DNA of 64,000 nt from Bacillota bacterium (GTDB lineage Bacteria; Bacillota_A; Clostridia; Lachnospirales; Lachnospiraceae): the NCBI GenBank assembly GCA_023443625.1, contig JAEZTQ010000079.1, forward strand, positions 124,001-188,000. The letters run 5' to 3'. Of this stretch, positions 37,607 through 48,057 are shown piece after piece; the stretch's first letter is position 1; every line of letters begins with the position of its first letter. The notes beneath the pieces were generated by a model. The model searched no databases and was not told where the DNA came from. It saw nothing but the letters and a program-made list of their open reading frames with translations. The position numbers were made by a program, and so were the translations under genes.

Positions 37607-40189
37607 ATGGCTCCAAAACAAAAAACGAAAAAATCTGTAAATAAACAAAAGAAAAATCAAAAGGTGGAGACCCAGGAAAACTTAAAAATAAAGGGTGCAG
37701 TTCAAGATGAGATTATACTTGTAATTGCACTAGTTGTGTCAATCTTGCTGTTTTTAAGTAATTTTGATCTTAGCGGCAAGGTAGGCGAATTAGTTAGTGC
37801 TTTATTATTTGGTTTAGTGGGTGCCCAGGCCTATATCCTACCCTTTATTATCTTCTTTACCACAGCCTTTTATATCTCTAATATGGGGAACAAAAGAGCT
37901 TTGCGAAAGATAATCTGTGCGGTGGTTTTTTTTGTTGCCTTGGCCTCCTTAATTCAAGTGTTTACCAATTCAGACACCAGTACCCCTATTTTTGATTATT
38001 ATACAAATTCTTGGAAGGGTAAGAATGGCGGAGGTATTATTGGTGGCATATTTGCAAAGATTCTTTGTTCTTTATTTGATAAAATAGCTACGATTATCAT
38101 CCTTATTGCGGTTATGATTATCTCCATATTAATTATGTCAGGAAAAGCTATATTTTCCTATATTGCAGGAAAAAGCAAAAAGACCCTGGAGGAGAGAAGA
38201 GAATATCAAAGAATACGTAAAGAAGAACAGGATTTGATTGCTGCTGAGATGGGAACCAATGATTTAGGTAGAAGACCACCAAAGACCTATGTAATTGATC
38301 ATACTACTCCCTCTAAATTAAAAGAGACGGAAAATTCATCACAGGATTATGAGGAGCTTCTTGGTAGTACACAAGGTAATAAAAAGAAAAAGGCCAGTAA
38401 AGAAGAGGAACTCCCTGTCTTGAATTTTCATCATCTATTTGAAGGCGAATCATCAGAGCAAGGGCAGGAGGATAATGTACCAACGAATTATGAAGAGGAG
38501 CTTCGTCTGAAATTTGGCAATAAGCAAGAGGAACCCCTCTATGATAATAGTGACGGAAACAATTCTATTGATGTAGAACATCAGGAGACGATAGAGAATA
38601 GTCCTGTTGAAAATCCCTCAAGCCAAGTTGTTAAACCAGCAAAAAGCCTTCAAAAGAACGGTGATGCTTCGTCTACAGATGTAGAAGGACTAAGTATTTC
38701 TCAAGTGACAAAACAAAAGGAATATATCTTTCCTCCTTTTCATCTTTTGTCAGCTCCAAAACTGAAGATGAATAAGGGGAATTCACCGGAGAAGGATCTA
38801 AAAGAAACAGCCATGAAGCTTCAAAGCACATTGGATAGCTTTGGAGTTCATGTTACTATTACCAATGTGAGTGTTGGTCCTGCAGTTACCAGGTATGAAC
38901 TTCAACCGGAGCAGGGGGTAAAGGTTAGTAGAATTACAAGTCTTGCAGACGATATTAAGCTAAATTTGGCAGCGGCTGATGTAAGAATTGAGGCTCCAAT
39001 TCCAGGGAAAGCTGCCGTAGGAATTGAGGTACCCAATAAAGAGAATTCTATGGTAACCTTACGAGAAATGATTGAAAGCAAGGAATTTACCGGGCATTCC
39101 TCTAATTTAGCTTTTGCTGTTGGTAAGGATATTGGTGGACAGACTATTATTACAGATATAGCTAAGATGCCTCATTTACTAATTGCTGGTGCTACCGGCT
39201 CAGGTAAATCTGTATGTATCAATACTTTAATTATGAGTATCTTATATAAGGCTAAGCCCTCAGATGTACGATTAATCATGGTGGATCCAAAGGTAGTTGA
39301 GTTAAATGTATATAACGGTATTCCCCATTTGTTAATTCCCGTGGTTACTGATCCAAAGAAGGCTTCTGCAGCTCTTAACTGGGCTGTAATGGAGATGACA
39401 GAACGTTATAAGAAATTTGCTGATGTAGGTGCAAGAGATTTAAAAGGATATAATGAGAAGGTTGAAGCTGTTGAACACTTAAATGATGAGAGTTGTCAGA
39501 AGCTCCCTCAGATTATCATTATAATAGATGAGTTAGCGGATCTTATGATGGTAGCACCAGGAGAAGTAGAGGATGCAATATGTCGTCTGGCTCAGTTAGC
39601 CAGAGCTGCAGGTATCCATCTAATCATTGCAACCCAGAGACCTTCTGTGAATGTTATTACGGGTCTAATTAAAGCGAATATTCCCTCAAGAATTGCTTTT
39701 GCAGTATCCTCTGCCATTGATTCCAGAACCATTCTTGATGGTTCTGGAGCGGAGAAGCTTCTTGGTAAAGGTGATATGCTGTTTTTCCCTTCTGGCTATC
39801 CCAAGCCTGTGCGTATTCAAGGTGCCTTTATCAGTGATAAGGAAGTAAGTTCTGTTGTAGAATTTCTTAAGAAGAATAATAACGAGGCTATTTATAGTGA
39901 TGATATCCATGAGAAAATCAATAATGCTAAGGCAAATGAACTTTCCTTACAATCTGGTAGTGGTGATGATAGGGATGAATACTTTGCTGAAGCAGGTAAA
40001 TTCATTATTGAGAAGGACAAGGCCTCCATCGGAATGCTGCAAAGAGTTTATAAGATTGGCTTTAACCGTGCTGCCCGTATTATGGATCAGCTGTCTGAGG
40101 CAGGCGTGGTAGGCCCAGAAGAGGGAACAAAGCCGAGAAAAATATTGATGTCACAGGAACAGTTTGAACAATATCTAGAGGAATGCTAA
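37607..40189 (+). CDS. ftsK: DNA translocase FtsK/SpoIIIE
   Basis: An 860-residue motor. After a Lys-rich start come four membrane helices (about 35-190), a long charged linker (about 195-385), then the alpha-beta motor: Walker A GATGSGKS near 527-535, Walker [14 protein letters not shown], and [21 protein letters not shown] (two stretches). A C-terminal gamma winged helix ([20 protein letters not shown]) would recognise the polar DNA sequences. It moves DNA across the septum at division or sporulation. The position next to tepA-ylzJ matches SpoIIIE in Bacillus. Confidence 0.96.
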   Translation: MAPKQKTKKSVNKQKKNQKVETQENLKIKGAVQDEIILVIALVVSILLFLSNFDLSGKVGELVSALLFGLVGAQAYILPFIIFFTTAFYISNMGNKRALRKIICAVVFFVALASLIQVFTNSDTSTPIFDYYTNSWKGKNGGGIIGGIFAKILCSLFDKIATIIILIAVMIISILIMSGKAIFSYIAGKSKKTLEERREYQRIRKEEQDLIAAEMGTNDLGRRPPKTYVIDHTTPSKLKETENSSQDYEELLGSTQGNKKKKASKEEELPVLNFHHLFEGESSEQGQEDNVPTNYEEELRLKFGNKQEEPLYDNSDGNNSIDVEHQETIENSPVENPSSQVVKPAKSLQKNGDASSTDVEGLSISQVTKQKEYIFPPFHLLSAPKLKMNKGNSPEKDLKETAMKLQSTLDSFGVHVTITNVSVGPAVTRYELQPEQGVKVSRITSLADDIKLNLAAADVRIEAPIPGKAAVGIEVPNKENSMVTLREMIESKEFTGHSSNLAFAVGKDIGGQTIITDIAKMPHLLIAGATGSGKSVCINTLIMSILYKAKPSDVRLIMVDPKVVELNVYNGIPHLLIPVVTDPKKASAALNWAVMEMTERYKKFADVGARDLKGYNEKVEAVEHLNDESCQKLPQIIIIIDELADLMMVAPGEVEDAICRLAQLARAAGIHLIIATQRPSVNVITGLIKANIPSRIAFAVSSAIDSRTILDGSGAEKLLGKGDMLFFPSGYPKPVRIQGAFISDKEVSSVVEFLKKNNNEAIYSDDIHEKINNAKANELSLQSGSGDDRDEYFAEAGKFIIEKDKASIGMLQRVYKIGFNRAARIMDQLSEAGVVGPEEGTKPRKILMSQEQFEQYLEEC

Positions 40190-40247
40190 GAAGGTGTTTT
40201 CATAAGGTATTAATTTTTATTTAAATATGGATGGGATTGGACAGTCG

Positions 40248-41120
40248 ATGACAGGTATCTTAGTAATAAATGAATTTTTATATTCCACAAAATTTAATGA
40301 AATTCATTCTTGGCTTTTAGAGGCCGCCACCAAGAAGAATATATCAATGATACTTCGGACAAATGCAGAATTATTGATTGATCTTTCTTTAAAAAAGAAG
40401 GAGAAAACAGCTGATTTTATACTCTTTTGGGACAAAGATGTAAAATTGGCCTATTATTTAGAAGAGCTGGGCTATCGGGTTTTTAATTCATCAAAGGCCA
40501 TAGAAATATGTGATGATAAATCCTTGACCCATCTACATCTAATGAACTCTGGCATTCTTACACCTAAAACTATAATAGCACCCATGACCTTTGCCAATAT
40601 TGGTTACACCAACTATAACTTTCTACAGAAAGTAGAGGAGTCCTTAGGTTTTCCTATGATTATAAAGGAGAGTTTTGGTTCCTTTGGCCAGCAGGTGTAT
40701 CTGGTGAAAAATCGGGAGGAATTAATACAAAGGGTAAAGAGTATAGGTGCAAGTCCTATGCTCTTCCAGGAATTTATTCAGTCCAGCTTTGGCAGGGATA
40801 TACGTCTTCAAGTGATTGGCAAAGAGGTAGTCGCCGCCATGTATAGGTATTCTACCCAGGAGGACTTTCGTGCGAATTTGACCATAGGAGGAAGGATGGA
40901 GAATTATCAACCCAGCAACAAAGAGTGTGAAATAGCAATTAAAAGCTGTGAGCTATTGGGACTTGATTTTGCAGGAGTGGACCTTTTGTTTGGTGAGGAT
41001 GAACAACCAATCCTTTGCGAGATAAATTCTAACGCACATTTTAAGAATATCTATGACTGTACCGGAGTAAATACAGCACAAATGATTATAGAATATATCA
41101 TGAAGAAGCTGGATCAATAA
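40248..41120 (+). CDS. RimK-like ATP-grasp ligase 1
   Basis: About 290 residues from ATG 40248 (MTGILVINEFLYSTKFNEI); an upstream in-frame ATG at 40227 has no ribosome site. The ATP-grasp fold is visible: PMIIKESFGSFGQQVYLVKN (about 137-156), MLFQEFIQSSFGRDIRLQVIG and the metal-binding end FAGVDLLFGEDEQPILCEIN, NAHFKNI. It resembles RimK/LysX-type enzymes that join amino acids through an acyl-phosphate. A second, different member is encoded directly downstream. The substrate is unknown; no carrier protein is seen nearby. Confidence 0.82.
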   Translation: MTGILVINEFLYSTKFNEIHSWLLEAATKKNISMILRTNAELLIDLSLKKKEKTADFILFWDKDVKLAYYLEELGYRVFNSSKAIEICDDKSLTHLHLMNSGILTPKTIIAPMTFANIGYTNYNFLQKVEESLGFPMIIKESFGSFGQQVYLVKNREELIQRVKSIGASPMLFQEFIQSSFGRDIRLQVIGKEVVAAMYRYSTQEDFRANLTIGGRMENYQPSNKECEIAIKSCELLGLDFAGVDLLFGEDEQPILCEINSNAHFKNIYDCTGVNTAQMIIEYIMKKLDQ

Positions 41121-41158
41121 TTAATATGGGTTGGGTTATACTAGTTCATTATTCTTTG

Positions 41159-41235
41159 GGTTAGGGTATCAAAAGATACTCCTCAAACGTGGCTTCGTCA
41201 ATTTGCACATATACAAGCTTGCCCAGCGGGATGTA
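41159..41235. repeat. Dispersed 77-bp repeat, copy 2 (inverted)
   Basis: The reverse complement matches 11978-12054. On the minus strand this copy reads without a stop as GKLVYVQIDEATFEEYLLIP and then stops, whereas copy 1 has an internal stop in the same frame. It lies between the two ATP-grasp genes. Confidence 0.6.
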
Positions 41236-41305
41236 GAAACATAGTTTGGTGATTATATTTCCCTTTAGGCTCCCTAAGATATTGATACAAGAAAGTGGTG
41301 TTGCT

Positions 41306-42202
41306 ATGGAGGCTTGGATCATATATTTTAAGAAACAAGCAGAATATAATAGGCAGTATATAGAATTTTATAGGGAAGAAGGAGCTAAGCTTGGCATTTG
41401 TGTCAAGCTTATTCTGGTTGAGAAACTACAATTCGGTGTCCTAAATAATAGGTGGTTTATTCGATATGAAAATACGGAGATTAAATACCCGGATTTTATA
41501 ATTAACAGGGCAATTTACCCCTTACTTAGCAGACAGCTTGAAATGATGGGATTAAGAGTCTTTAATAATTCCTTTATTGCAGAAATCTGCAATAATAAGG
41601 CTAAAACTTATCAATATTTGGCTAAGACAGGTATTCCTATGATTGATACCATATTTTGCAAAAATATTCTACTTAGAGAAACCTTAATGGAAAGTAAGAA
41701 ACCCTGTGTTGTTAAAGCGGTTGAAGGTCATGGTGGAAAAGAAGTATTTTTGCTAGAGGATAATGATGATAATAAGATCAACCATATACTGGGAGGTATT
41801 GGCTCATCAGATACAGTAATTCAACCCCTCATAGGAAGCAGGCATCAGGATTTACGGGTATATGTCATTGGGAAGAAAATCATAGCTGGGGTTCTAAGAA
41901 CAGCAAGGGAAGGTTCCTTTCAATCTAATTATTCCCTGGGTGGTGAAGTTGCATTATATGAACTGTCAGAGCAGGAAAGGGAGCAGGTAAATATAATAAT
42001 CAAGGAATTTGATTTTGGCTTGGTGGGAATTGATTTTATAATTGGAGATGAGGGGGAACTTATATTCAATGAAATAGAAGATGTTGTGGGATCTAGAATG
42101 TTGTATCAATGCGCTGATATCAATATTGTGGAGAGTTATTTGAAGCATATCCGTAAACTGATATCAGCGACCAGGAATTATTGCGAAAATCAACTTTCAT
42201 AG
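41306..42202 (+). CDS. RimK-like ATP-grasp ligase 2
   Basis: About 298 residues from ATG 41306 (MEAWIIYFKKQAEYNRQYIE); an upstream in-frame start would add residues with no family match. The ATP-grasp pattern is clear: PCVVKAVEGHGGKEVFLLED (about 132-151), QPLIGSRHQDLRVYVIGKKI, LRTAREGSFQSNYSLGGEV and FGLVGIDFIIGDEGELIFNE followed by EDVVGSRM. It is a paralogue of the preceding enzyme with low similarity, so the two probably act in sequence or on related substrates. The function is unknown. Confidence 0.82.
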   Translation: MEAWIIYFKKQAEYNRQYIEFYREEGAKLGICVKLILVEKLQFGVLNNRWFIRYENTEIKYPDFIINRAIYPLLSRQLEMMGLRVFNNSFIAEICNNKAKTYQYLAKTGIPMIDTIFCKNILLRETLMESKKPCVVKAVEGHGGKEVFLLEDNDDNKINHILGGIGSSDTVIQPLIGSRHQDLRVYVIGKKIIAGVLRTAREGSFQSNYSLGGEVALYELSEQEREQVNIIIKEFDFGLVGIDFIIGDEGELIFNEIEDVVGSRMLYQCADINIVESYLKHIRKLISATRNYCENQLS

Positions 42203-42213
42203 AATACAGGCAG

Positions 42214-42858
42214 TTAAATGAGTGTTAATAATTCCTTAGGAGTATCAATTAAGTAATCTGCACCTTCTGCCCGTAATACCTCGCGACAGCGAAATCCCCA
42301 GGTGACACCGATACAGGGAATACCCGCAGCTTTGGCTGTCCGGACATCCGTTTCTGAATCCCCAACTAATATTGTCTTATCAAGCTCTGCACCTAATTCC
42401 TTGACTGCGGAATAGATGCTGTCAGGAGCCGGCTTGCGTCTGATTTGAGCACTTTCACCGATTGCCACAGGAAATAAACTTCCAAAATAAGTTTGGGATA
42501 AGGATTTTACGGCGGAATCAAATTTGTTGGATACTATGGCAATCTTATATCCATAGCGGTTCAAATCTAATAAAAGTTCCATGATACCATTGTAAGGTCT
42601 TGTTTTATTCTGCATATTATTTTTATAATGGGCCTTAAATTCATTAAGAACTAGTGTTACTTCCTCTTCGTTACAGTGACCGGGAACCGATAGACGTACC
42701 AAATTTCTTACTCCATTGCCTACAAAACGCCTTACATCCTCTATGGTTCTTGCTTCATAGCCATATTTTGTGAGAGTATCATTAAGACTATCCCGCAGAT
42801 CATCAAGAGTATTAAGTAAGGTTCCATCCAGGTCAAAAATCACGGTATCGTATTTCAT
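42214..42858 (-). CDS. HAD phosphatase, phosphoglycolate-phosphatase-like
   Basis: A 214-residue HAD subfamily IA enzyme. The start ATG at 42858 follows AAAGGATG; earlier in-frame codons lack this support. Motif I FDLDGTLLNT has nucleophile Asp9 and Asp11, motif II is IVSNKFD, motif III the Lys in RRKPAPDSIY, and motif IV VGDSETDVRTAKAAGIPCIG. Gph-like enzymes act on 2-phosphoglycolate, but related PpaX and beta-phosphoglucomutase members look similar, so the substrate is not certain. It converges with the second ATP-grasp gene. Confidence 0.88.
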   Translation of the reverse strand: MKYDTVIFDLDGTLLNTLDDLRDSLNDTLTKYGYEARTIEDVRRFVGNGVRNLVRLSVPGHCNEEEVTLVLNEFKAHYKNNMQNKTRPYNGIMELLLDLNRYGYKIAIVSNKFDSAVKSLSQTYFGSLFPVAIGESAQIRRKPAPDSIYSAVKELGAELDKTILVGDSETDVRTAKAAGIPCIGVTWGFRCREVLRAEGADYLIDTPKELLTLI

Positions 42859-43014
42859 GAGTAACATCCTTTCTTTGAGATAAATATACAATTATGCATT
42901 TGATAGTAGTTATATGGATAGCTTTCCGAGTATAATTAAGAAAGCAAGGTGTTATAAATATAAATTGTAGAAAATAATATTATTTTCAGGAATTATAATA
43001 GATAGTATATACAT

Positions 43015-43098
43015 AAAGCATTTCATAAAGCAAGTGCTTTTTTAGGATTATTTAACTTGTAATAACAGGTAATCATCCTGTATAATTGTTTTTAAATT
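43015..43098 (+). promoter_or_regulatory. Two terminator-like hairpins before fhs
   Basis: AAAGCA (43015-43020) pairs with TGCTTT (43035-43040), followed by a T-run. About 20 bases later ACAGG-TAATCAT-CCTGT is followed by ATAATTGTTTTT. The upstream gene is on the other strand, so these may form part of an fhs leader or attenuator. No known folate riboswitch was recognised. Confidence 0.35.
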
Positions 43099-43151
43099 CA
43101 TATCTTGCAAATTTTTTGTTCTATATAAAATAATGAAAGGCAGGAAATACA

Positions 43152-44822
43152 ATGAAATCAGATATTCAGATTGCCCAGGAAGCAAAATTAAAACATATTA
43201 AAGAAGTGGCAAAACAATTAGATATTTCAGAGGATGATTTAGAGTTTTACGGAAAGTTCAAAGCAAAGCTTTCCGATGATTTATGGGAAAAGGTTAAGGA
43301 TAAGGAGGATGGTAAGCTAGTACTTGTAACAGCTATTAATCCTACCCCGGCAGGAGAGGGAAAGACGACAACAACCGTTGGTCTTGGGCAAGCCCTAGGA
43401 TTAATGGAGGTAAAATCAGTGATTGCACTGCGTGAGCCTTCCCTTGGTCCCTGCTTTGGCATTAAGGGCGGAGCAGCAGGTGGTGGTAATGCACAGGTAG
43501 TTCCTATGGAAGATTTAAATCTTCATTTTACTGGTGATTTTCATGCAATTACCTCTTCCAACAATCTATTAGCTGCCATGTTAGATAATCATATACAACA
43601 AGGTAATGTTTTAAATATAGATACGAATCAAATCGTTTGGAAACGCTGTGTAGATATGAATGACAGGGTTTTAAGAAATATAGTGGTAGGTTTAGGTCGT
43701 AAAACAGATGGCGTGGTCAGAGAGGACCATTTTATTATTACGGTGGCTTCAGAAATTATGGCGGTACTCTGCCTGGCTGAGGATATGACAGATCTAAAGG
43801 ATAGGCTGGGCAAAATAGTGGTTGCCTATACCTATGAGGGTAAACCGGTAACAGCGAAGGAGCTTAATGCTGTAGGAGCCATGGCGGCTCTCTTAAAGGA
43901 TGCTTTAAAGCCTAATCTTATTCAAACCCTGGAGAATACACCGGCCCTCATTCATGGCGGTCCTTTTGCTAATATAGCACATGGATGTAACAGTGTAAGA
44001 GCAACTAAGACAGCTTTAAAATTAGCGGATGTTGTAGTTACTGAGGCAGGATTTGGAGCTGATCTAGGAGCAGAGAAGTTCCTTGATATTAAGTGTCGTA
44101 CGGCTGGGTTAAAACCCGATGCAGTGGTTTTAGTAGCAACCATCAGAGCATTAAAATACAATGGCGGAGTACTTAAGACAGAGCTATCCAAAGAAAATCT
44201 TCCTGCCTTAAAGAAGGGTATTGTTAATTTACAAAAGCATATGGAGAACCTTGGGAAGTTTGGTGTTCCTGTTGTTGTTGCCCTAAATCGCTTTATTTCG
44301 GACACAGAAGAGGAAATTCAGTATGTACAGGAATTCTGTGAAAATCATGGTTGTGAATTTTCTTTATGTGAGGTATGGGAAAAAGGTGGAGAGGGTGGAA
44401 TTGATCTTGCAAAGAAGGTTATGACTACTATGGAGACAAAGGAAAGCCAATATAAGCCCCTATATGATTTAAATTTATCCATTAAGGAGAAAATCAGTAC
44501 CATAGCAAGAGAAATCTATGGAGCAGAGGGTGTTACTTATGATCCTGCTGCCGAAGCAGCAATTAAAACCATTGAAGCCTTAGGATATAAGGAACTTCCT
44601 GTATGTATGGCCAAGAATCAGTATTCCCTCTCTGATGATGCAACAAAACTGGGAAGACCTACAGGATTTACTATTAATATTCGTGAAGTATATGTGTCGG
44701 CAGGTGCTGGCTTTATCGTAGCAATTACAGGAACGGTAATGACAATGCCAGGACTTCCCAAAGTACCGGCGGCTGAGGGAATCGATGTTAATGAAGACGG
44801 TATAATCACAGGTTTATTCTAG
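43152..44822 (+). CDS. fhs: Formate--tetrahydrofolate ligase
   Basis: A 556-residue enzyme making 10-formyl-THF from formate, THF and ATP, feeding one-carbon metabolism. The P-loop [18 protein letters not shown] is at about 66-83. [33 protein letters not shown] and the C-terminal [19 protein letters not shown] are family-typical. AATGAAAGGCAGGAAATACA precedes the ATG. It is followed by a regulator gene about 40 bases downstream. Confidence 0.97.
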   Translation: MKSDIQIAQEAKLKHIKEVAKQLDISEDDLEFYGKFKAKLSDDLWEKVKDKEDGKLVLVTAINPTPAGEGKTTTTVGLGQALGLMEVKSVIALREPSLGPCFGIKGGAAGGGNAQVVPMEDLNLHFTGDFHAITSSNNLLAAMLDNHIQQGNVLNIDTNQIVWKRCVDMNDRVLRNIVVGLGRKTDGVVREDHFIITVASEIMAVLCLAEDMTDLKDRLGKIVVAYTYEGKPVTAKELNAVGAMAALLKDALKPNLIQTLENTPALIHGGPFANIAHGCNSVRATKTALKLADVVVTEAGFGADLGAEKFLDIKCRTAGLKPDAVVLVATIRALKYNGGVLKTELSKENLPALKKGIVNLQKHMENLGKFGVPVVVALNRFISDTEEEIQYVQEFCENHGCEFSLCEVWEKGGEGGIDLAKKVMTTMETKESQYKPLYDLNLSIKEKISTIAREIYGAEGVTYDPAAEAAIKTIEALGYKELPVCMAKNQYSLSDDATKLGRPTGFTINIREVYVSAGAGFIVAITGTVMTMPGLPKVPAAEGIDVNEDGIITGLF

Positions 44823-44864
44823 GTCATAAGGCAGCGATCTTGAAGGGAGGAGGTTCCTTTACCG

Positions 44865-45914
44865 ATGATAATAAATTATAAACTTGATCCTATTTATGAG
44901 ACGATTTTACTTCTTTATAATGGATATGACATGGTCAATTTTAAAAATAAAATAATTGAACAATTAAATGAAGTTGGAGGCAAGGGAGAGGAGATTTATC
45001 AAAAGAATTTTAAGACTTTTGTTAAATATATCAAAGCCTTTCAAAAAAACAGAGTATCCTTCGACCGGGATAACTTTTATTTCAAAGATATCTCTTTTGA
45101 CTTTTATATATCCTTTATTACTCCTTTTTTTACGAATAAAGAACTGATTAGTACGGTCAGCGATATGAATAATGATCAGATTATAAAATTGATACTGCAA
45201 GATATGGAGGAGATATATGAGCAGGAATTAACCGGGTATTTAGACATGTCACATGTTGAATTTACAAAGACGGATAATTTAATGAATTTTATAAATAAGT
45301 TAGATTTAAGTGATAATGAGAAATGGAAAACTCTTCTCATAATCCAGAATCCAAAGGATTATTACAGTTATTTTGCAGACATAATAAAAAAGAATATACC
45401 TGCCTTTGAAAAATCTATGGAAACCATAAAAACATCCCTTGATAAGTATATGCAGCAATATGAGGATACCTTCTCAACCAGCGAGAAAGGGATAGATTTA
45501 TTTACTGAGTATAAGCTTACGAAATGTGAAATTAGTGAAGTAAATCCTACTATGATAGCTCCCACAAGTATTATATTACTATCGAAAACCTGTTATTATG
45601 GTTTACTGGTAGAAAAGGCAATGGATGATTTTGGTCTCAGAAGTAATAATAAGGATTATCTGTTAATGTGTTTGAAAGCATTAAGCGATTCCAGCAAGCT
45701 TGAGATATTATCCATTCTTAAGACAAGCCCCAAATATTCCACAGAGTTAGCTACCCAATTAGGACTTACGCCTGCTACAGTATCCTATCATATGAATACA
45801 CTTATGACAGCTAAGCTGGTTTATGTTGAAAAGAGTAATAGTAAATTTTATTACCATACGAATGAAAAAGCAATCAGAGAATTAATTGAACAACTCAGCC
45901 AAGTATTAATATAG
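44865..45914 (+). CDS. ArsR-type winged-helix transcriptional regulator
   Basis: A 349-residue protein. The C-terminal 80 residues are an ArsR-like winged helix (DSSKLEILSILKTSPKYSTE, then LGLTPATVSYHMNTLM and the wing YVEKSNSKFYYHTNE). The N-terminal 260 residues form a helical region typical of ArsR-DUF5937-like clostridial regulators, probably a ligand-sensing or dimerisation part. No metal-binding Cys set is seen. The ABC exporter gene 425 bases downstream, with palindromes around its promoter, is a likely target. Confidence 0.8.
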   Translation: MIINYKLDPIYETILLLYNGYDMVNFKNKIIEQLNEVGGKGEEIYQKNFKTFVKYIKAFQKNRVSFDRDNFYFKDISFDFYISFITPFFTNKELISTVSDMNNDQIIKLILQDMEEIYEQELTGYLDMSHVEFTKTDNLMNFINKLDLSDNEKWKTLLIIQNPKDYYSYFADIIKKNIPAFEKSMETIKTSLDKYMQQYEDTFSTSEKGIDLFTEYKLTKCEISEVNPTMIAPTSIILLSKTCYYGLLVEKAMDDFGLRSNNKDYLLMCLKALSDSSKLEILSILKTSPKYSTELATQLGLTPATVSYHMNTLMTAKLVYVEKSNSKFYYHTNEKAIRELIEQLSQVLI

Positions 45915-46048
45915 TGGGAGATGTTCATAAATAATAATTAAGGGAATTTATAATTAAGGGAATTTATGATTAAGACTATTAATTTTGAGAGTTTCATCTT
46001 CTCATGAATGAATAGCCTTGATCTATAAATTCCCTTTCTTTATTTATA

Positions 46049-46190
46049 GGATTAGGTGTCAAATCCACACTCCAATGATCTTGAACCGCTGTTAATATAA
46101 ACTTGGGCATGGGAAAGGACAGCCATGGGTGGATGCACACTCCCTTCCCTAGATACTGTTTATATCTAATTAAAAATATTGTATTTTTTG
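46049..46190. ncRNA. Candidate structured RNA between regulator and ABC gene
   Basis: Paired segments in a nested order: ATTAG/CTAAT as the base, then ATATAAAC with GTTTATAT (8 bp), an 8 by 8 internal loop, and GGGAAAGG with CCTTCCC, closing on a CCA/TGG hairpin. An AAAAATA-TTG-TATTTTT hairpin follows. No open frame of note is present. Upstream, AAGGGAATTTATAATTAAGG-type direct repeats face ATAAATTCCCTTTC, which may end the regulator transcript. It could be a small RNA or only the terminator region; no known family was recognised. Confidence 0.35.
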
Positions 46191-46237
46191 GTCAATCAGT
46201 TCTAAATTTGTTAGTTTGCGAACTGTTATCAACAATA

Positions 46238-46303
46238 TTAGATGTACATCTAAAATAGTTGACAGATATCTAATCGCATGGTATATTATGGATACGAATT
46301 CGT
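46238..46303 (+). promoter_or_regulatory. Promoter with palindromic operators for the ABC exporter
   Basis: TTGACA (46259-46264), a 17-base spacer and TATATT (46282-46287) form a strong sigma-A promoter. A perfect 16-base palindrome TTAGATGTACATCTAA lies just upstream (46238-46253), AGATATCTAA overlaps the -35 side, and ACGAATTCGT (46294-46303) covers the likely start of transcription. This arrangement suggests repressor control, perhaps by the ArsR-type protein encoded upstream. Confidence 0.65.
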
Positions 46304-46339
46304 AAATGATTATAAATATTATTTTGGAGGATCCATAGT

Positions 46340-48046
46340 ATGAGGAAAAAGAAAGAGACCAGTTACTATCTGAGGATATTTAAAACAAGTCGAATGTTAT
46401 TATTTATAAACATACTTTTTACCATATTAGCCGCTGCCGCAAATGCTGGAATTGCCTTATTACTGAAGAATATTATTGATATTGCAACCTCAGGTGATTT
46501 AGGTGTATTTACTAAGACTTTGCTCTTTAACTTGGGTTATCTTGCAGTATTTGCCTTGCTTTATTACACCAATTCCCTATTATCTAAAATCCTAATGAAG
46601 AAGATCATAAGGAATTTACGTAAATCCATTTTTCATGGGATATTTAGACGAAGCTATCAGGATTTTAATGGAGTAAATACTGCTGATTATATCTCGGTAT
46701 TAACCAATGATATTAAAATGATAGAAGATAATTATATACAGCCCCTGATGGAATGTATTGGAAACATTTTATTGTTTTTATTTACCTTAGGTTTGTTGAT
46801 CTTCATAAGCCCGATTATTACGCTGATATTACTCCTAGGATTGGTACTGATGTTGCTTATTCCGGGAGTAATTGGTCATAAGCTACAGAAGAAGCAGGAA
46901 GTATTATCAGAAGGATATTCCGAATTTACAGCAAAGATTAAAGATTTATTCTCTGGCTTTGAGGTTATAAAATCATTTCAGCTATTTAGTCATACCAAGG
47001 ATCAATTTGATACTGAAAATGATACTCTAATCACAAAAAAATTTAAAGCGGATAAGTTATTTGTTATGAATGAGGCTGCTTCACAGTTCCTCGCAGTGTT
47101 TTCTCAGATTATTACTATATTTGTGGCTGCCTATCTTGTAATTAAAGGAATTATAACCATAGGAACCCTTGTTGCTATTATGCAGCTGGCAGGCTGCTTC
47201 GTGGTACCCTTAGTCTATCTCATGCAGAGCCTACCCAAAATCCAAAGTATTGCACCCATCATGAAGCGTATGAAGCAGTTTGAGGATTATTCAGACAATA
47301 CTTTTGAAGGAAAGCATCAACCCTCTTTTCTTGATAAAATTGTAATTTCTGACCTATCCTTCGCCTATGAGGAAGAACGTCCTGTACTAGAAAATGTAGA
47401 TCTGGTTATTTATAAAGGGAAAAAATATGCCATCGTAGGAGAAAGCGGCTGCGGAAAATCAACCTTGGTGAAACTGCTAATGGGGTACTATGCCAATTTT
47501 TCTGGGGAGATATTATTTGATAATAGGAATCTGAAGGAATGTGAAGTGGAAAAAGTTAGTACTCTTGCCTCTATAATTCATCAAAATATTTATATGTTTG
47601 ATATGTCAATTAAAGATAATATCTGTATGTTCCAGAATTATAATGAGGATGTATTAGAAAAAGCAATCTCAAAAAGTGGAGTCGATAAATTTCTACCAGC
47701 TATGCATAGTAATTTGGATACTATGGTAGGAGAAAATGGTGCTAATCTCTCAGGGGGACAACGACAAAGAGTTGCAATAGCCAGGGCTTTAGTAAAAAAT
47801 ACTCCCCTATTGATTTTAGATGAGGCAACCTCAGCACTTGATCCTCAAACGGCTGCGGATATTGAAGAAAATCTCCTAAGTAACAAGGATTTAACCTTAA
47901 TAACAGTCACCCATAAGCTTAAGGTCGAGCTTCTAGCCTTATATGATCAAATTATTTATATGGAAGAAGGGCGCATTGTAGAAATAGGAAGTTATGAAGA
48001 ATTATACTCCAAACAGCAAGGCTTTTATCATTTCTGTGTAGCCTAA
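46340..48046 (+). CDS. ABC exporter, fused membrane and ATPase domains
   Basis: A 568-residue half-transporter. About six membrane helices occupy 1-310, followed by the ATPase with Walker A GESGCGKST (about 371-379), signature [15 protein letters not shown] and Walker B LLILDEATSALDP. It resembles MsbA/LmrA-type exporters and would work as a homodimer. TTTTGGAGGATCCATAGT precedes the ATG. Convergent with the GNAT gene, 11 bases apart. Confidence 0.9.
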   Translation: MRKKKETSYYLRIFKTSRMLLFINILFTILAAAANAGIALLLKNIIDIATSGDLGVFTKTLLFNLGYLAVFALLYYTNSLLSKILMKKIIRNLRKSIFHGIFRRSYQDFNGVNTADYISVLTNDIKMIEDNYIQPLMECIGNILLFLFTLGLLIFISPIITLILLLGLVLMLLIPGVIGHKLQKKQEVLSEGYSEFTAKIKDLFSGFEVIKSFQLFSHTKDQFDTENDTLITKKFKADKLFVMNEAASQFLAVFSQIITIFVAAYLVIKGIITIGTLVAIMQLAGCFVVPLVYLMQSLPKIQSIAPIMKRMKQFEDYSDNTFEGKHQPSFLDKIVISDLSFAYEEERPVLENVDLVIYKGKKYAIVGESGCGKSTLVKLLMGYYANFSGEILFDNRNLKECEVEKVSTLASIIHQNIYMFDMSIKDNICMFQNYNEDVLEKAISKSGVDKFLPAMHSNLDTMVGENGANLSGGQRQRVAIARALVKNTPLLILDEATSALDPQTAADIEENLLSNKDLTLITVTHKLKVELLALYDQIIYMEEGRIVEIGSYEELYSKQQGFYHFCVA

Positions 48047-48057
48047 TGGTAAATAAA

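Noticed and set aside
42892..43151. A tetrahydrofolate riboswitch upstream of fhs
   Set aside because: Only two simple terminator-like hairpins are visible; the THF aptamer core was not recognised.
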